DNA of 64,000 nt from Actinomadura sp. DC4 (GCF_030406325.1 NZ_JAUEQY010000016.1:1-64000), one strand, 5' to 3'; positions 42,543 through 52,063 are shown, numbered from the stretch's first letter. The notes: a model not told the origin generated them from the letters alone. A program made the numbers and translations.

Positions 42543-43968
42543 CCTCTTCCAGCAGGGCCGGCCGTCGCGGCAGCAGCAGGCCGGCCACCGCGATGGCCAG
42601 GCCGAGCCCGGCCGCCATGAGGAAGACCAGGTCGTAGCCTGCGGCGAGGGCGGACGGGGAGCTCCCGCCGGCTCTGGCACCGGCGGCCGTCGCGAGTGCC
42701 GCGAGGCCGAGCGACCCGCCCACCTGAACGGCGGTGTTGGCCAGCCCGCCGGCGATCCCCGCGTCGCCCTCGGGGACGTCGGCCGTCGCCGCGGCCATGA
42801 GGGTGGGGAAGGTCAGCCCGATGCCGGCCGCGACGAGCAGCGTCGGCCCGAGCACGCCGGTGACGTAGCCGCTGCCGGCGCCGGCCTGGGCGAGCCAGCC
42901 GAACCCGGCCAGGAAACAGCCGCTGCCGGCCAGCACCAGCGGGCGTACGCCGGTCCGCGGCAGCGCGGCGGCGGCCGGCCGCGCGACCACCATGAACGTC
43001 ACCGCGGCGGGTGTCTGCCCGAGCCCGGCGCGAAACGCGCCGTAGCCGAGCACGTTCTGCAGGAAGAGCGACGTGAAGTACCACATCGCGATGGCGATTC
43101 CGCCGAACAGCACCAGCATGACGTTGCCGACGGCCACCCTCCGGATCCGGAACAGCCGCAGGGGCACCATCGGCCGGGTGGCGAGACGCGCCTCCACCGC
43201 GACGAAGACGGCGAGCAGGAACAGGCCCGCGATGGCCGGGCCGGCGACCGGCACGGAGGCCCAGCCGCGGTCGGCGCTCCGCATCACCCCGTAGACCAGC
43301 GCGGCCGGCCCCGCCGTCCCGGTGACCGCGCCGGTGAGGTCGAGGGACTCCCGCCGGCCGGTCCGTGCGCCGGTCAGCGAGGTCACGGCGACGCCGATCA
43401 GCACCGCGCCGGTCGGCACGTTGATCAGGAAGACCCATCGCCAGGACAGTCCGGTCGTGAGAGCGCCGCCCGCGACCGCGCCGGCCATCCCGCCCACACC
43501 GCCGGCGGCGGACCACGCGCCGAACGCCCGGGATCGCGCGCGCTCCCCGGTGAAGTGGGTGTTGATCACGGCCAGCGTCGCCGGGGCCAGCAGGGCGGCT
43601 CCCATGCCCTGCACGACACGGGCCCCCACCAGGACCCCGGAGGCGGTCGCCAGGCCGCCGGCCAGGCTCGAGGCGGAGAACAGCGACAGTCCGGCGACCA
43701 GCATCCGGCGGTGGCCGAACAGGTCGGCGGCACGGCCGCCGAGCAGCATGAGACCGGCGAAGGTGAGCAGGTAGCCGTTCACCACCCAGGCAAGGCCCGT
43801 GGGCGTGAAACCGAGGTTCAGGCTGATCGAGGGCAGGGCGACGTTCACGATGGACGCGTCAAGGATGACCATGAACTGGCAGGCGCACGCCAGCGACAGC
43901 ACCAGCCAGGCGTACGGCCGGACCTGCGGAGACGCGGTGGCGGTGGTTGTCACCGGCCCGCCGCTCAT
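42526..43968 (-). CDS. MFS drug exporter, DHA2-like (14 TMS)
   Basis: 480 residues from an ATG overlapping the wrbA stop (ATGA). About 14 spans. FMVILDASIVNVALPSI is motif D1 of the DHA2 family, GGRAADLFGHRRMLVAG motif A, GARVVQGMGAALLAPATLA motif B, and GAVAGGALTTGLSWRWVFLIN motif C of antiporters. Likely exports quinone-like or other toxic compounds, in an operon with a quinone reductase under MarR control. Confidence 0.88.
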   Translation of the reverse strand: MSGGPVTTTATASPQVRPYAWLVLSLACACQFMVILDASIVNVALPSISLNLGFTPTGLAWVVNGYLLTFAGLMLLGGRAADLFGHRRMLVAGLSLFSASSLAGGLATASGVLVGARVVQGMGAALLAPATLAVINTHFTGERARSRAFGAWSAAGGVGGMAGAVAGGALTTGLSWRWVFLINVPTGAVLIGVAVTSLTGARTGRRESLDLTGAVTGTAGPAALVYGVMRSADRGWASVPVAGPAIAGLFLLAVFVAVEARLATRPMVPLRLFRIRRVAVGNVMLVLFGGIAIAMWYFTSLFLQNVLGYGAFRAGLGQTPAAVTFMVVARPAAAALPRTGVRPLVLAGSGCFLAGFGWLAQAGAGSGYVTGVLGPTLLVAAGIGLTFPTLMAAATADVPEGDAGIAGGLANTAVQVGGSLGLAALATAAGARAGGSSPSALAAGYDLVFLMAAGLGLAIAVAGLLLPRRPALLEEVTPVR

Positions 43969-44591
43969 GCGGTCCCGGCCAGGGCTCCGCGGGTGTCGCC
44001 TGCCAGCAGCCGGATCGTCGTCTCGGCCAGCCGCCGTCCCTGGTAGCGGGCCGCGTCCAGCGCCGCGGCGTCGGGGCCGTCCGGGCCGCTCACCGACGTG
44101 CCGTACGGATTGCCGCCGGCGGCGTACACGGCGGGATCGGTGAAACCGGGCGGGACGATCAGCGATCCCCAGTGGTGGAAGACGTTGCCCAGCGACAGGA
44201 TCGTGGCCTCGTTGCCGCCGTGCCGGTTGAAGGCCGAGGTGAAGGCCGTCACCGGCTTGCCGGCCAGCTTCCCCTCCCGCCACAGCCCGCCGGCCTGGTC
44301 GATGAACTGCTTGAGCTGCGCGGCCGGCGTGCCGAACCGCGTCGGCGTCCCGAACGCGAACGCGTCCGCCCACGCCAGGTCCTCGACCGAGGCCTCGGCG
44401 ATCGACGCGGTCGCGTCGGCGTGCCGTCGCCACCGCGGGTTCTGGTCGATGGCGCTGCCGGGCGCCAGCTCGGCCACCCGCCGCAGCCGTACCTCGGCCC
44501 CGGCCCCGGCGGCGCCCTCGGCGACGGCCTGGGCGAGCGCGTGCACGTTGCCCGTCGCGCTGTAGTAGATGACGGCCACCTTCACGGTCAT
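43965..44591 (-). CDS. wrbA: NAD(P)H:quinone oxidoreductase, WrbA-like flavodoxin
   Basis: 208 residues. VAVIYYSATGNVHALAQAV is the FMN phosphate loop, FGTPTRFGTPAAQLKQFID and TSAFNRHGGNEATI bind the isoalloxazine ring. Two-electron reduction of quinones avoids radical formation. First gene of the wrbA-MFS unit, divergent from a MarR gene with tandem operators between. Confidence 0.88.
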   Translation of the reverse strand: MTVKVAVIYYSATGNVHALAQAVAEGAAGAGAEVRLRRVAELAPGSAIDQNPRWRRHADATASIAEASVEDLAWADAFAFGTPTRFGTPAAQLKQFIDQAGGLWREGKLAGKPVTAFTSAFNRHGGNEATILSLGNVFHHWGSLIVPPGFTDPAVYAAGGNPYGTSVSGPDGPDAAALDAARYQGRRLAETTIRLLAGDTRGALAGTA

Positions 44592-44616
44592 ATCGGGCTC
44601 CCGCGTTGTACGATTA

Positions 44617-44644
44617 GTTATGCGAATAATGTTATGCGCATAAC
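44617..44644. promoter_or_regulatory. tandem MarR operators between wrbA and marR
   Basis: GTTATGCGCATAAC (44631-44644) is a perfect 14-bp palindrome; directly before it GTTATGCGAATAAT (44617-44630) is a degenerate copy in the same orientation. They sit in both promoters of the divergent pair. Confidence 0.85.
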
Positions 44645-44665
44645 TAACTTGTCAAGGAAGGGTCC

Positions 44666-45130
44666 ATGGACTTCGCGCAAGCCGACGCCATCAACCAGGC
44701 CATCCGGCTGCTGAGCCTGCGTCACCGCGCCCGGGCCGCGGCGCTGCTGGCCCCGCTCGGGCTGCACCCCGGGCAGGAGGCGCTCCTGCTCGAACTCGAC
44801 CGGGCCGGGCCGATGATCCAGGCTCAGCTCAGCGAGGCGCTCGGCTGCGAGCCGCCCAGCGTCACGCTGATGAGCCGCAAGCTCGAGGCCTCCGGCCACA
44901 TCACCCGCCGGTCCGCCCCCGCCGACAAGCGCGCCAGCGTCGTCGAGCTCACTGACAGCGGCAGGGCCCTGGCCGGGCAGGTCAAGGAGCTGTGGTGCGC
45001 CCTGGCGGAGGAGACCGTGACCGGCCTGCCCGCCGAGACGGCGGCGGAACTACCCGCCATCCTCAACACCCTGACCGGCAACGTGGACACCAGGCGTGGC
45101 CGCGGAATAGCGACCGGACGGGCGCGTTGA
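44666..45130 (+). CDS. MarR-family regulator
   Basis: 154 residues. Winged HTH: PMIQAQLSEALGCEPPSVTL, then SRKLEASGHITRRSAPADKR with the wing D-K-R. It should bind the adjacent GTTATGCGCATAAC sites and repress itself and wrbA-MFS, with quinones or phenolics as likely inducers. No Cys in the sensing helices at OhrR-like positions, so the signal is probably a small molecule. Confidence 0.87.
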   Translation: MDFAQADAINQAIRLLSLRHRARAAALLAPLGLHPGQEALLLELDRAGPMIQAQLSEALGCEPPSVTLMSRKLEASGHITRRSAPADKRASVVELTDSGRALAGQVKELWCALAEETVTGLPAETAAELPAILNTLTGNVDTRRGRGIATGRAR

Positions 45131-45137
45131 CGACAGC

Positions 45138-45584
45138 ATGGCGTTGACAGGTGAATACGAACCGAGCGGCTCGGCGCGGGTCCGCGAGCACGTCGAACAG
45201 ATCGTGCGCACCGGCACGACCGATGGCATCACGGTCAGAGACGTTCCCATCGTGCTGATGACCTACCGGGGAGCCAAGAGCGGCAAGATCCGCAAGACGC
45301 CGGTGATGCGCGTCGAGCTCGAGGGGCACTACGCGGTCGTCGCTTCCCTGGGCGGCGCGCCGGCCAACCCGCAGTGGTACGCCGGTCTGGTCGCCGACCC
45401 GGTCATCGATCTCCAGGACGGCACGGTCACCCGTGAGTACCGGGCGCGCGAGGTGTCCGGGGACGAGAAGGCCCTCTGGTGGGGCCGTGCGGTGGACGCG
45501 TTCCCGGACTACGCCGACTACCAGCGCAACACCGACCGCCAGATCCCGGTCTTCGTCCTCGATCCGACCGGCCGCGAAGGCTAG
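45138..45584 (+). CDS. F420-dependent DDN-like nitroreductase/quinone reductase family protein
   Basis: 148 residues, starting seven bases after the marR stop, so probably cotranscribed. The split-barrel motif VLMTYRGAKSGKIRKTPVMR and VVASLGGAPANPQWYAGLVA is that of the deazaflavin (F420)-dependent DDN family of mycobacteria and actinomycetes, which protect against quinone stress. This fits the neighbouring wrbA/MFS/marR genes, giving a quinone-detoxifying set. Confidence 0.88.
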   Translation: MALTGEYEPSGSARVREHVEQIVRTGTTDGITVRDVPIVLMTYRGAKSGKIRKTPVMRVELEGHYAVVASLGGAPANPQWYAGLVADPVIDLQDGTVTREYRAREVSGDEKALWWGRAVDAFPDYADYQRNTDRQIPVFVLDPTGREG

Positions 45585-46033
45585 AGCCGCAGCTTCATGC
45601 CCTCGTGCGTCGATTCGAAGCCGAGGGACTCATAGAACCGGATCGCGTCGGACCGGCGCTTGTCCGAGGTCAGCTGGACCAGGCCGCATCCCCGGGCCTT
45701 GGCCTGCTCGATCGCCCAATTGATCATCTCGCGCCCAAGGCCGCGGCTCCGATGGGCCGCGGCCACGCGTACGCCCTCGATCTGGGCGCGCTCGGCGCCC
45801 ATCCGGCTGATCCCCGGGATGTAGGTGAGCTGGAGCGTCCCGGCCACCTCGCCGCCGGCGTCGGCCACCACCAGCTGGTTGCGCGGGTCCGCGGTGACCT
45901 CGCGGAACGCGGTCAGGTAGGCGGCTGAGGAGACGTCCTCGCGGCCCGCGCCGATCACGTCGTCGGCGAGCAGGGCGACGATCGCGGGCAGGTCCGTCTC
46001 GGCGGCGGAGCGGAAGATCACATCGGTCGGCAC
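45581..46033 (-). CDS. GNAT-family N-acetyltransferase
   Basis: About 150 residues. VVADAGGEVAGTLQLTY and the acetyl-CoA loop EGVRVAAAHRSRGLGREMI (R-x-x-G-x-G) are clear; ending IRFYESLGFESTHEGMKLRL is the usual last strand. Acceptor unknown. I choose GTG 46033; a GTG at 46060 would add nine residues and lie within the GTAGTACTAC repeat region. It overlaps the convergent F420 gene by 4 bases. Confidence 0.85.
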   Translation of the reverse strand: MPTDVIFRSAAETDLPAIVALLADDVIGAGREDVSSAAYLTAFREVTADPRNQLVVADAGGEVAGTLQLTYIPGISRMGAERAQIEGVRVAAAHRSRGLGREMINWAIEQAKARGCGLVQLTSDKRRSDAIRFYESLGFESTHEGMKLRL

Positions 46034-46068
46034 GCGAATCACTGTAGAACGGATTGACACGACCCCGC

Positions 46069-46093
46069 GTAGTACTACAGTTGGTAGTACTAC
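46069..46093. promoter_or_regulatory. twin GTAGTACTAC palindromes before the small gene-WhiB unit
   Basis: The 10-bp palindrome GTAGTACTAC occurs at 46069-46078 and 46084-46093, centres 15 bp apart, between the divergent GNAT gene and the small protein/WhiB pair. It looks like a two-dimer operator; I do not know the regulator. Confidence 0.65.
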
Positions 46094-46122
46094 ATTGTGT
46101 CAAGACGTCTTGGAGGCGGCAC

Positions 46123-46359
46123 GTGACCGCACCGCCAGTGCTGGAGTCTCCAGGCCGTCTGCTGGACCACCGCCTCGAGGAGCTCGTCGCCGCGGAGCTG
46201 GCCCGGCTCGCACGCCGTGCGCCCACGCTCGCCGACGATCATCTCGGCCTCGTCGAGGCGTCGCTGCAACAGATCATCAACCGGCTGCTGCCGGCCCGGG
46301 GGCGCGTCAGCGCGGCACCCGAGACGGTGGCCGCCCTGTTCGACCTGGAGTTCGTGTGA
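46123..46359 (+). CDS. small helical protein upstream of WhiB
   Basis: 78 residues from GTG 46123 with GGAGG eight bases before. Nearly all helix (LEELVAAELARLARRAPTLA, LVEASLQQIINRLLPARG). Its stop overlaps the whiB GTG by 4 nt, so the two are coupled; a small partner or antagonist of the WhiB protein is plausible. No family name known to me. Confidence 0.65.
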   Translation: MTAPPVLESPGRLLDHRLEELVAAELARLARRAPTLADDHLGLVEASLQQIINRLLPARGRVSAAPETVAALFDLEFV

Positions 46360-46616
46360 ACACCGAGCACTGGACCGATCTCGCGGCCTGCCGAGGCGAG
46401 GACCCCGAGCTGTTCTACCCGGTCAGCGCGACCGGGCCCGCCGTCGTACAGGTCGAGGAGGCCAAGCGCGTCTGCGCCGGCTGCCCCGTCACCGCCGACT
46501 GCCTCAACTGGGCCCTGCGCGCCGGCGAGCCCGCCGGCATCTGGGGCGGTACGACGCCGGACGAGCGCCGCTACCTGCGGCTGCGCCCGCTCCCCGCCGC
46601 GCCCGCGTGGCACTGA
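46356..46616 (+). CDS. WhiB-family iron-sulphur regulator
   Basis: 86 residues. Four Cys at 12, 40, 43 and 49 (ACRGED, then CAGCPVTADC) ligate a 4Fe-4S cluster; GIWGG at 61-65 is the turn that docks on the principal sigma factor, followed by a basic tail for DNA. It senses redox gases or drugs and adjusts transcription. Which Wbl class is uncertain; short N-terminus suggests not WhiB1 or WhiB7. Translationally coupled to the small protein before it. Confidence 0.92.
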   Translation: MNTEHWTDLAACRGEDPELFYPVSATGPAVVQVEEAKRVCAGCPVTADCLNWALRAGEPAGIWGGTTPDERRYLRLRPLPAAPAWH

Positions 46617-46630
46617 TCCGAAAAACGCGC

Positions 46631-47218
46631 TCACACCTCGACGATCGCGCCGCGGTGCTGGGCGAAGACCACGGCCTGGAGCATGGTCACCCGCACGTCG
46701 GAGAGTTCGAGCCCGCGGGTGTCCACGCCGTCGAGGCGCGCCTCCCGCAGGTCCGCCTCGTTCAGGCGGGCCTTGTCGAGCCGGGCGTGGGACAGGTCCG
46801 CCTTGTGCAGCACGGTCTTGCGCAGGTCGGCCTCTGTCAGGTCCGCGTGGGCGAGGTTCACGCCGGTCAGGTCGGCGCCGGACAGCCGCGCCCCGCGCAG
46901 CGCGACGTAGGACCAGTCGCCGCCGCGCACCGTGATCGGATAGACCGTCGCCGCGGTGAACTGACTGCCGGTCATCTTGCAGCCGTCCAGGGTCGCGTCG
47001 AACAGCGACGCGCGGTGGAAGCGGCAGCGTAGGAACGCACTGCGCTCGTGCACGGAGACGTTGAGCTTCGCTCCCGAGAAGTCGCACTCCTCGAACACCG
47101 CGCCCCGCGTGGTCGCCTCGCTGAGGTCGGCGTCGATGAACCGGCAGTTCCGGAAGACCGCGTCGCCCAGCTCACGGCCGTACCAGTCGGTCCCGGTGAA
47201 ATCTTCGTCGATGTGCAC
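46631..47218 (-). CDS. pentapeptide-repeat protein
   Basis: 195 residues made largely of A(D/N)LXX-type repeats (ARLSGADLTGVNLAHADLTE, ADLRKTVLHKADLSHARLDK), forming a right-handed quadrilateral beta-helix that can mimic DNA. Such proteins (MfpA/Qnr-like) protect gyrase or have unknown scaffolding roles; this one lacks a distinguishing feature. Convergent with whiB. Confidence 0.85.
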   Translation of the reverse strand: MHIDEDFTGTDWYGRELGDAVFRNCRFIDADLSEATTRGAVFEECDFSGAKLNVSVHERSAFLRCRFHRASLFDATLDGCKMTGSQFTAATVYPITVRGGDWSYVALRGARLSGADLTGVNLAHADLTEADLRKTVLHKADLSHARLDKARLNEADLREARLDGVDTRGLELSDVRVTMLQAVVFAQHRGAIVEV

Positions 47219-47265
47219 CGGTCGACCTTATTTCAGGGACACATCAGGGGACGTACCGTTGCGTC

Positions 47266-47877
47266 ATGACAGACGCTTCCCTCCCCGCGCGGTCGCACAG
47301 TGACGGGCTGGCCACTCAGGCCGCCCGGGTGGTCGGCGCCTTCATCGTGACCTTCCTGCTGCTCGCCGCCTGCTGGGCGGTGGAGGTGGCGAACTACGCG
47401 GACGAGGGCTCGCTCAGCGACCGGTACGGCATCCAGGCGCACGACTCCGGGGCGATCTGGCACATCTTCACCGCGCCGTTCCTGCACGCGAACCTCGACC
47501 ACATCATGGCCAACTCCGTGCCGCTGGCGATCTTCGGCTTCCTGGCGGCGCTGCGCGGGGTGGCGCGCTTCATCACGGTCAGCCTGATCATCATGGTGGC
47601 GAGCGGGCTCGGCGTGTGGTTCCTGGCCGCGCCCGGCACGGTGACCGTCGGCGCGAGCGGCCTGATCTTCGGGTACTTCGGCTATCTCCTCGCCCGCGGT
47701 TTCGTCGAGCGCCGTCCGCTCGACATCGTCGTCGGCGGGCTGGTCGCCGTGGTCTACGGCACGATGATCTTCGGCGCGCTGCCGGGCCAGCCGGGGATCT
47801 CCTGGCAGGCCCACCTGTTCGGGCTGATCGGCGGCGTGATCGCGGCCTGGCTCGCCCGGCAGCGGTCGGCGGAGTGA
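47266..47877 (+). CDS. rhomboid-family intramembrane serine protease
   Basis: 203 residues, about six spans. WHIFTAPFLHANLDHIMAN is the H-x-x-x-N loop, TVGASGLIFGYFGYLL has the catalytic Ser of G-x-S-G, and SWQAHLFGLIGGVIAAW the catalytic His. It cuts membrane proteins within the bilayer. Small form with short termini. Convergent with the SDR gene. Confidence 0.9.
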   Translation: MTDASLPARSHSDGLATQAARVVGAFIVTFLLLAACWAVEVANYADEGSLSDRYGIQAHDSGAIWHIFTAPFLHANLDHIMANSVPLAIFGFLAALRGVARFITVSLIIMVASGLGVWFLAAPGTVTVGASGLIFGYFGYLLARGFVERRPLDIVVGGLVAVVYGTMIFGALPGQPGISWQAHLFGLIGGVIAAWLARQRSAE

Positions 47878-47880
47878 GGC

Positions 47881-48564
47881 TCAGCGGCCTCGTACGCTGA
47901 CGTCGGTCAGGGTCGCGTCGGGCGGCGTCTCCAGCGCGTCGACGATCGCCTTGGCGACCGTTCCGGGGGAGATGAAGGCGTCCGGGTCGTACTCCGCGCC
48001 CTCGTGCTCGCGGACGTGACGCTGCATCTCACTCGCCGTACGGCCCGGGTAGACCGACGTCACCCGGATCTCCGGCTCCTCCGCGCGCAGTGAGTCGGCG
48101 AGGGCGCGCAGGGCGTGCTTGCTCGCCGCGTACGCGCTCCAGCCGGGGTTGGCCCGCAGGCCCGAGCCGGAGTTCACGAAGACCACGTGCCCGCGCGCCG
48201 CGCGTACGGACGGCAGGAGCAGGCGGGTGAGCTCGGCCGGCGCCGCGGCGTTCACCAGGAGCTGCTCGGTCCAGGCGCCGGGCGTCAGCTCGGCGACCGA
48301 GCCCAGCGCCACGACGCCGGCGCTGTGCACGACGCCGTCCAGCGGAGGCAGCTCGACCCCGTCGAGGGCGGCCTCGATCGCCCCGGGGTCGGTGAGGTCG
48401 AGTACGAGGGTGCGCGCCCCGTCCGCGCCGATCCGCCGCGCGGTGGCGTCGAGACGCCCGGCGTCGCGGCCGGTGAGGATGAGGTCATGGCCCCTGCCGC
48501 GCAGCAGGGCGGCCGTCGCCGCGCCGATGGCGCCGGCGGCTCCGGTGATCAGGTAGTTTCCCAC
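47881..48564 (-). CDS. short-chain dehydrogenase/reductase
   Basis: 227 residues from GTG 48564. NYLITGAAGAIGAATAALLR is the nucleotide-binding T-G-x-x-x-G-x-G strand, VVHSAGVVALG the N-A-G-like motif, FVNSGSGLRANPGWSAYAAS with the Ser, and Y-A-A-S-K the catalytic Tyr/Lys. Classical SDR; substrate unknown. Confidence 0.88.
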   Translation of the reverse strand: MGNYLITGAAGAIGAATAALLRGRGHDLILTGRDAGRLDATARRIGADGARTLVLDLTDPGAIEAALDGVELPPLDGVVHSAGVVALGSVAELTPGAWTEQLLVNAAAPAELTRLLLPSVRAARGHVVFVNSGSGLRANPGWSAYAASKHALRALADSLRAEEPEIRVTSVYPGRTASEMQRHVREHEGAEYDPDAFISPGTVAKAIVDALETPPDATLTDVSVRGR

Positions 48565-48583
48565 CCCTTCATCCTCCCCGGCC

Positions 48584-50071
48584 TCACGTACGGCGCAGCA
48601 CCCGGGCGATGCCGGCGATCAGCGCGGTCGCCAGGAACCAGCCGGTCGCGGTGAGTCCCCAGGCCAGCCAGTCCGTCCAGCCGCTCGGATCCCACGCGCT
48701 GCGCTGCCCGAACGTCTCCAGCGGCAGCATCAGGTCGAGCGTGTAGACGAAGGCGTGGAAGTGCGGCCGCTCGCCCGGCTGCCGGATCGAGTGCGGGTGG
48801 TGGAGGCTGAACACCACCGTGCCCAGCGCGAGGAGCAGCACCAGCCACAGCCCGGAGATCCACGGCCGGTAGCCGTACCCGACCGTCCAGTCGAGCATCA
48901 CGCCCCAGACGCGGCTGATCGGGTTGAGGTGGTGGCGCCGCGCCCGCTGCTTGGCGAGCTGGCACTTGCGGGCCAGGTCCTCGCGGCCGATCCGCCGCAG
49001 CCAGCCGGCGAGCTGCTCGTACGGCTGCGGTCGGAACCCGTCCGGGTCCAGGGCCACCCAGTCGAGCCGCCGGGCCTCCGGCTCGCCGCGCAGCGTCTGG
49101 TAGGTCAGGCCGTTGAGGCGGAGCTCCGCCGGCCAGACGTCGGCACGGTCGAGGATGACGTCGATCGTGGAGTACCCGAGCGTCACCTCGCCGTCGATCC
49201 GCTCGCGCGGAGTGAGGATCAGCTCCTCGACCCTCGCGTGCGACAGGTGGAGCGCTCTGCGGCCGGCGGGCGCACGCAACGCGCCGTTGTGGAAGGACAG
49301 GGTGCCGTTGATCCGCGCGCCGCGCAGGCGGAAGGTCCCCTCGCAGGTGAAGCCCTCGCTGCACTCCATCCGGTCCTCGGCCAGCATGTTGTCGCCGTCG
49401 AACGCGACGTCCGCGGCGCGCAGCGTCGTACGCTCCAGGAACAGGCCGCCGGTCATCCGCGCGCCGGTGAGCCGCGTCCCGCCGATGATCTCCGAGTCGC
49501 GGACGAACGTCCCGACGTCGACCGTCAGGCCGCCGGCGAACAGCGCGTATCCGTCCGGGTTGTGAATGCGCACGCCGTTCATGCGGAATCCGCCGGAGAT
49601 GTAGGCCCGGATCAGCCGTACCTCGCCCTCGATCCGCGAGCCGGAGAGGCTGAAGAAGCCGTCGACACGCAGGCCGCCGCCGTCGAAACCGGGCATCGCG
49701 CAGTCGCCGATGCGGATCTGGCGGGCGCGGGCGTTGGAGAAGTCGGGCGTCTCGTCCAGCGTGCAGCGCCGGAGCCGGAGCTCGCAGCCGACCTCGCCGC
49801 CGGAGACGTTGAGCGCGCCGATGACGCGGGCGCCGCTCAGCCGTACGGCGGGCACCTTGCCGGGGGCGGCCTCGCGGGCGCCGAGGAGAAGGGAGGAGAT
49901 GACCTCGGCCCGTACGAGACGGGCGGGGTCGTCGGTGCCGTCGGGGCGATCGTCGCCGAGGTCGACCGGCGTGCCGGTGGGGTAGGCGTCCCACAGCCGC
50001 CGCTCGGTATCCGTCAGATCGGATCTGTCCCGGTTTATCCAGGAGACAACGGAATCCCACGCATCGGCCAC
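48584..50071 (-). CDS. membrane-anchored beta-helix (pentapeptide-like) protein
   Basis: 495 residues from GTG 50071. Residues ~60-330 are degenerate repeats in strand-turn order (VRLSGARVIGALNVSGGEVG, RMNGVRIHNPDGYAL, RLRGARINGTLSFHNGALR) forming a beta-helix; residues ~400-495 have three spans (ISGLWLVLLLALGTVVFSL, WLAWGLTATGWFLATALIAG). Streptomycete relatives are often labelled membrane-associated oxidoreductase without evidence. The soluble helix faces the cytoplasm. Role unknown. Confidence 0.75.
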   Translation of the reverse strand: MADAWDSVVSWINRDRSDLTDTERRLWDAYPTGTPVDLGDDRPDGTDDPARLVRAEVISSLLLGAREAAPGKVPAVRLSGARVIGALNVSGGEVGCELRLRRCTLDETPDFSNARARQIRIGDCAMPGFDGGGLRVDGFFSLSGSRIEGEVRLIRAYISGGFRMNGVRIHNPDGYALFAGGLTVDVGTFVRDSEIIGGTRLTGARMTGGLFLERTTLRAADVAFDGDNMLAEDRMECSEGFTCEGTFRLRGARINGTLSFHNGALRAPAGRRALHLSHARVEELILTPRERIDGEVTLGYSTIDVILDRADVWPAELRLNGLTYQTLRGEPEARRLDWVALDPDGFRPQPYEQLAGWLRRIGREDLARKCQLAKQRARRHHLNPISRVWGVMLDWTVGYGYRPWISGLWLVLLLALGTVVFSLHHPHSIRQPGERPHFHAFVYTLDLMLPLETFGQRSAWDPSGWTDWLAWGLTATGWFLATALIAGIARVLRRT

Positions 50072-50230
50072 AGGGGGTCATCGTACGGGCGGTTGCCCCG
50101 AGGAGAGCCACGGTAAGGGCTCTTTCCAGTCTTATGTTTGTATGTCCGGTTACTGGCGGGTAGCATCAGGGTGTTACTGACTGGTACGTCACGGGCACGA
50201 CCCGCCCGCCCGAGAGCAACGGGGTGCTTC

Positions 50231-52063
50231 ATGGGCCACTACAAGAGCAACCTGCGCGACATCGAGTTCAACCTGTTCGAGGTACTGAAGCGACAGGACA
50301 TCCTGGGCTCCGGGCCGTTCGGCGAGGTCGACGAGGCCACCGCGCGCAGCGCTCTCGAAGAGGTGAACCGCCTCGCGACGGGCGTGCTCGCCGAGTCGTA
50401 CGAGGACGCGGACCGGCATCCGCCCGTGTTCGACCCCGAGGCGCACTCGGTCACGATGCCCGAGAGCTTCAAGAAGTCCTTCCAGGCCTACTTCAACGAC
50501 GCCGAGTGGTGGCGGCTGGAGCTGCCGACCGACCTCGGCGGCATGCACGCGCCGCGCAGCCTGCACTGGGCCGCGGCCGAGCTCGTCCTCGGCGCCAACC
50601 CGGCCATCTGGATGTACTCCAGCGGCCCGAGCTTCGCCCAGCTCCTGTGGGAGATCGGCACGCCCGAGCAGAAGAGGCTGGCCCAGATCTCGATCGACCG
50701 GCACTGGGGCTCGACCATGGTGCTCACCGAGCCGGACGCCGGCTCCGACGTCGGCGCCGGTCGTACGAAGGCGATCCAGCAGGCCGACGGCAGCTGGCAC
50801 ATCGAGGGCGTCAAGCGCTTCATCACCAGCGCCGAGCACGACATGGCCGACAACATCCTGCACTACGTGCTGGCGCGCCCCGAGGGCGCCAAGCCGGGCA
50901 CCAAGGGCCTGTCGATGTTCGTCGTGCCGAAGTTCTTGGTGGACACCTCCACGGGTTCGCTGGGCGAGCGCAACGGCGTGTACGTCACGAACGTCGAGAA
51001 GAAGATGGGCCTGAAGGCCTCGACCACCTGTGAGCTCACCTTCGGCGAGACGCACCCGGCGGTCGGTTACCTCGTCGGCGACGTGCACGAGGGCATCAAG
51101 CAGATGTTCATGATCATCGAGCAGGCCCGCATGATGGTCGGCACGAAGGCGATCTCGACGCTGTCCACCGGCTACCTCAACGCGCTGGCGTACGCCAAGG
51201 AGCGCGTGCAGGGCGCCGACCTGACGCAGATGGCGGACAAGGCCGCGCCGCGCGTCACCATCACCCACCACCCGGACGTACGCCGCCTGCTGATGCTGCA
51301 GAAGTCCTACGCCGAGGGCATGCGGGCGCTCGTCCTGTACGCCGCGACGTACCAGGACACGGTGCAGCTCGCCACGGCCGAGGGCGTGCGGGACGAACTG
51401 GCCGAGGCGGTCAACGACCTGCTGCTGCCGATCGTCAAGGGCGTCGGGTCCGAGCGGGCGTACGAGGTGCTCACGCAGTCGCTGCAGACCCTGGGCGGCT
51501 CGGGCTTCCTGCAGGACTACCCGATCGAGCAGTACATCCGGGACGCCAAGATCGACTCGCTGTACGAGGGCACCACGGCGATCCAGGGCATGGACTTCTT
51601 CTTCCGCAAGATCCTGCGCAACAACGGAGAGGCGCTGAAGCATCTCGCCGGGCAGATCAAGGAGTTCGCGGAGAGCGAGGCCGGCAACGGCCGCCTCAAG
51701 CAGGAGCGCGCGCTGCTGGCCGGAGCGCTGGACGACGCGCAGGGCATCGTCAACGCGATGGTCGGCTGGGCGCTGGGCTCGATGGAGAAGCCGGCGGAGG
51801 TCTACAAGGTCGGCCAGAACACCACCCGCCTGCTGATGGCGCTCGGCGACGTGGTCATCGGCTGGCTGCTCTGCCGCCAGGCGGAGATCGCCCTGACCCG
51901 CCTCGGCGGCGAGGTGTCAGCGGCGGACCAGGCGTTCTACAGCGGAAAGGTGGCCGCGGCACAGTTCTTCTGCGCGACGCAGCTGCCGAAGATCGCCGCC
52001 GAGCGCGCCATCGCCGAGGCGACGACGAACGACCTGATGGAGCTTCCGGAAGAGGCTTTCTAG
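50231..52063 (+). CDS. acyl-CoA dehydrogenase (long form, FadE5-like)
   Basis: 610 residues from ATG 50231. [19 protein letters not shown] binds FAD and substrate, [19 protein letters not shown] the flavin, and the catalytic Glu lies in [20 protein letters not shown]. The C-terminal ~140-residue extension and YMGHYKSN-type N-terminal helix are as in actinobacterial FadE5/long acyl-CoA dehydrogenases, which favour broad fatty acyl-CoA. First step of beta-oxidation. Monocistronic, with a strong terminator. Confidence 0.93.
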   Translation: MGHYKSNLRDIEFNLFEVLKRQDILGSGPFGEVDEATARSALEEVNRLATGVLAESYEDADRHPPVFDPEAHSVTMPESFKKSFQAYFNDAEWWRLELPTDLGGMHAPRSLHWAAAELVLGANPAIWMYSSGPSFAQLLWEIGTPEQKRLAQISIDRHWGSTMVLTEPDAGSDVGAGRTKAIQQADGSWHIEGVKRFITSAEHDMADNILHYVLARPEGAKPGTKGLSMFVVPKFLVDTSTGSLGERNGVYVTNVEKKMGLKASTTCELTFGETHPAVGYLVGDVHEGIKQMFMIIEQARMMVGTKAISTLSTGYLNALAYAKERVQGADLTQMADKAAPRVTITHHPDVRRLLMLQKSYAEGMRALVLYAATYQDTVQLATAEGVRDELAEAVNDLLLPIVKGVGSERAYEVLTQSLQTLGGSGFLQDYPIEQYIRDAKIDSLYEGTTAIQGMDFFFRKILRNNGEALKHLAGQIKEFAESEAGNGRLKQERALLAGALDDAQGIVNAMVGWALGSMEKPAEVYKVGQNTTRLLMALGDVVIGWLLCRQAEIALTRLGGEVSAADQAFYSGKVAAAQFFCATQLPKIAAERAIAEATTNDLMELPEEAF

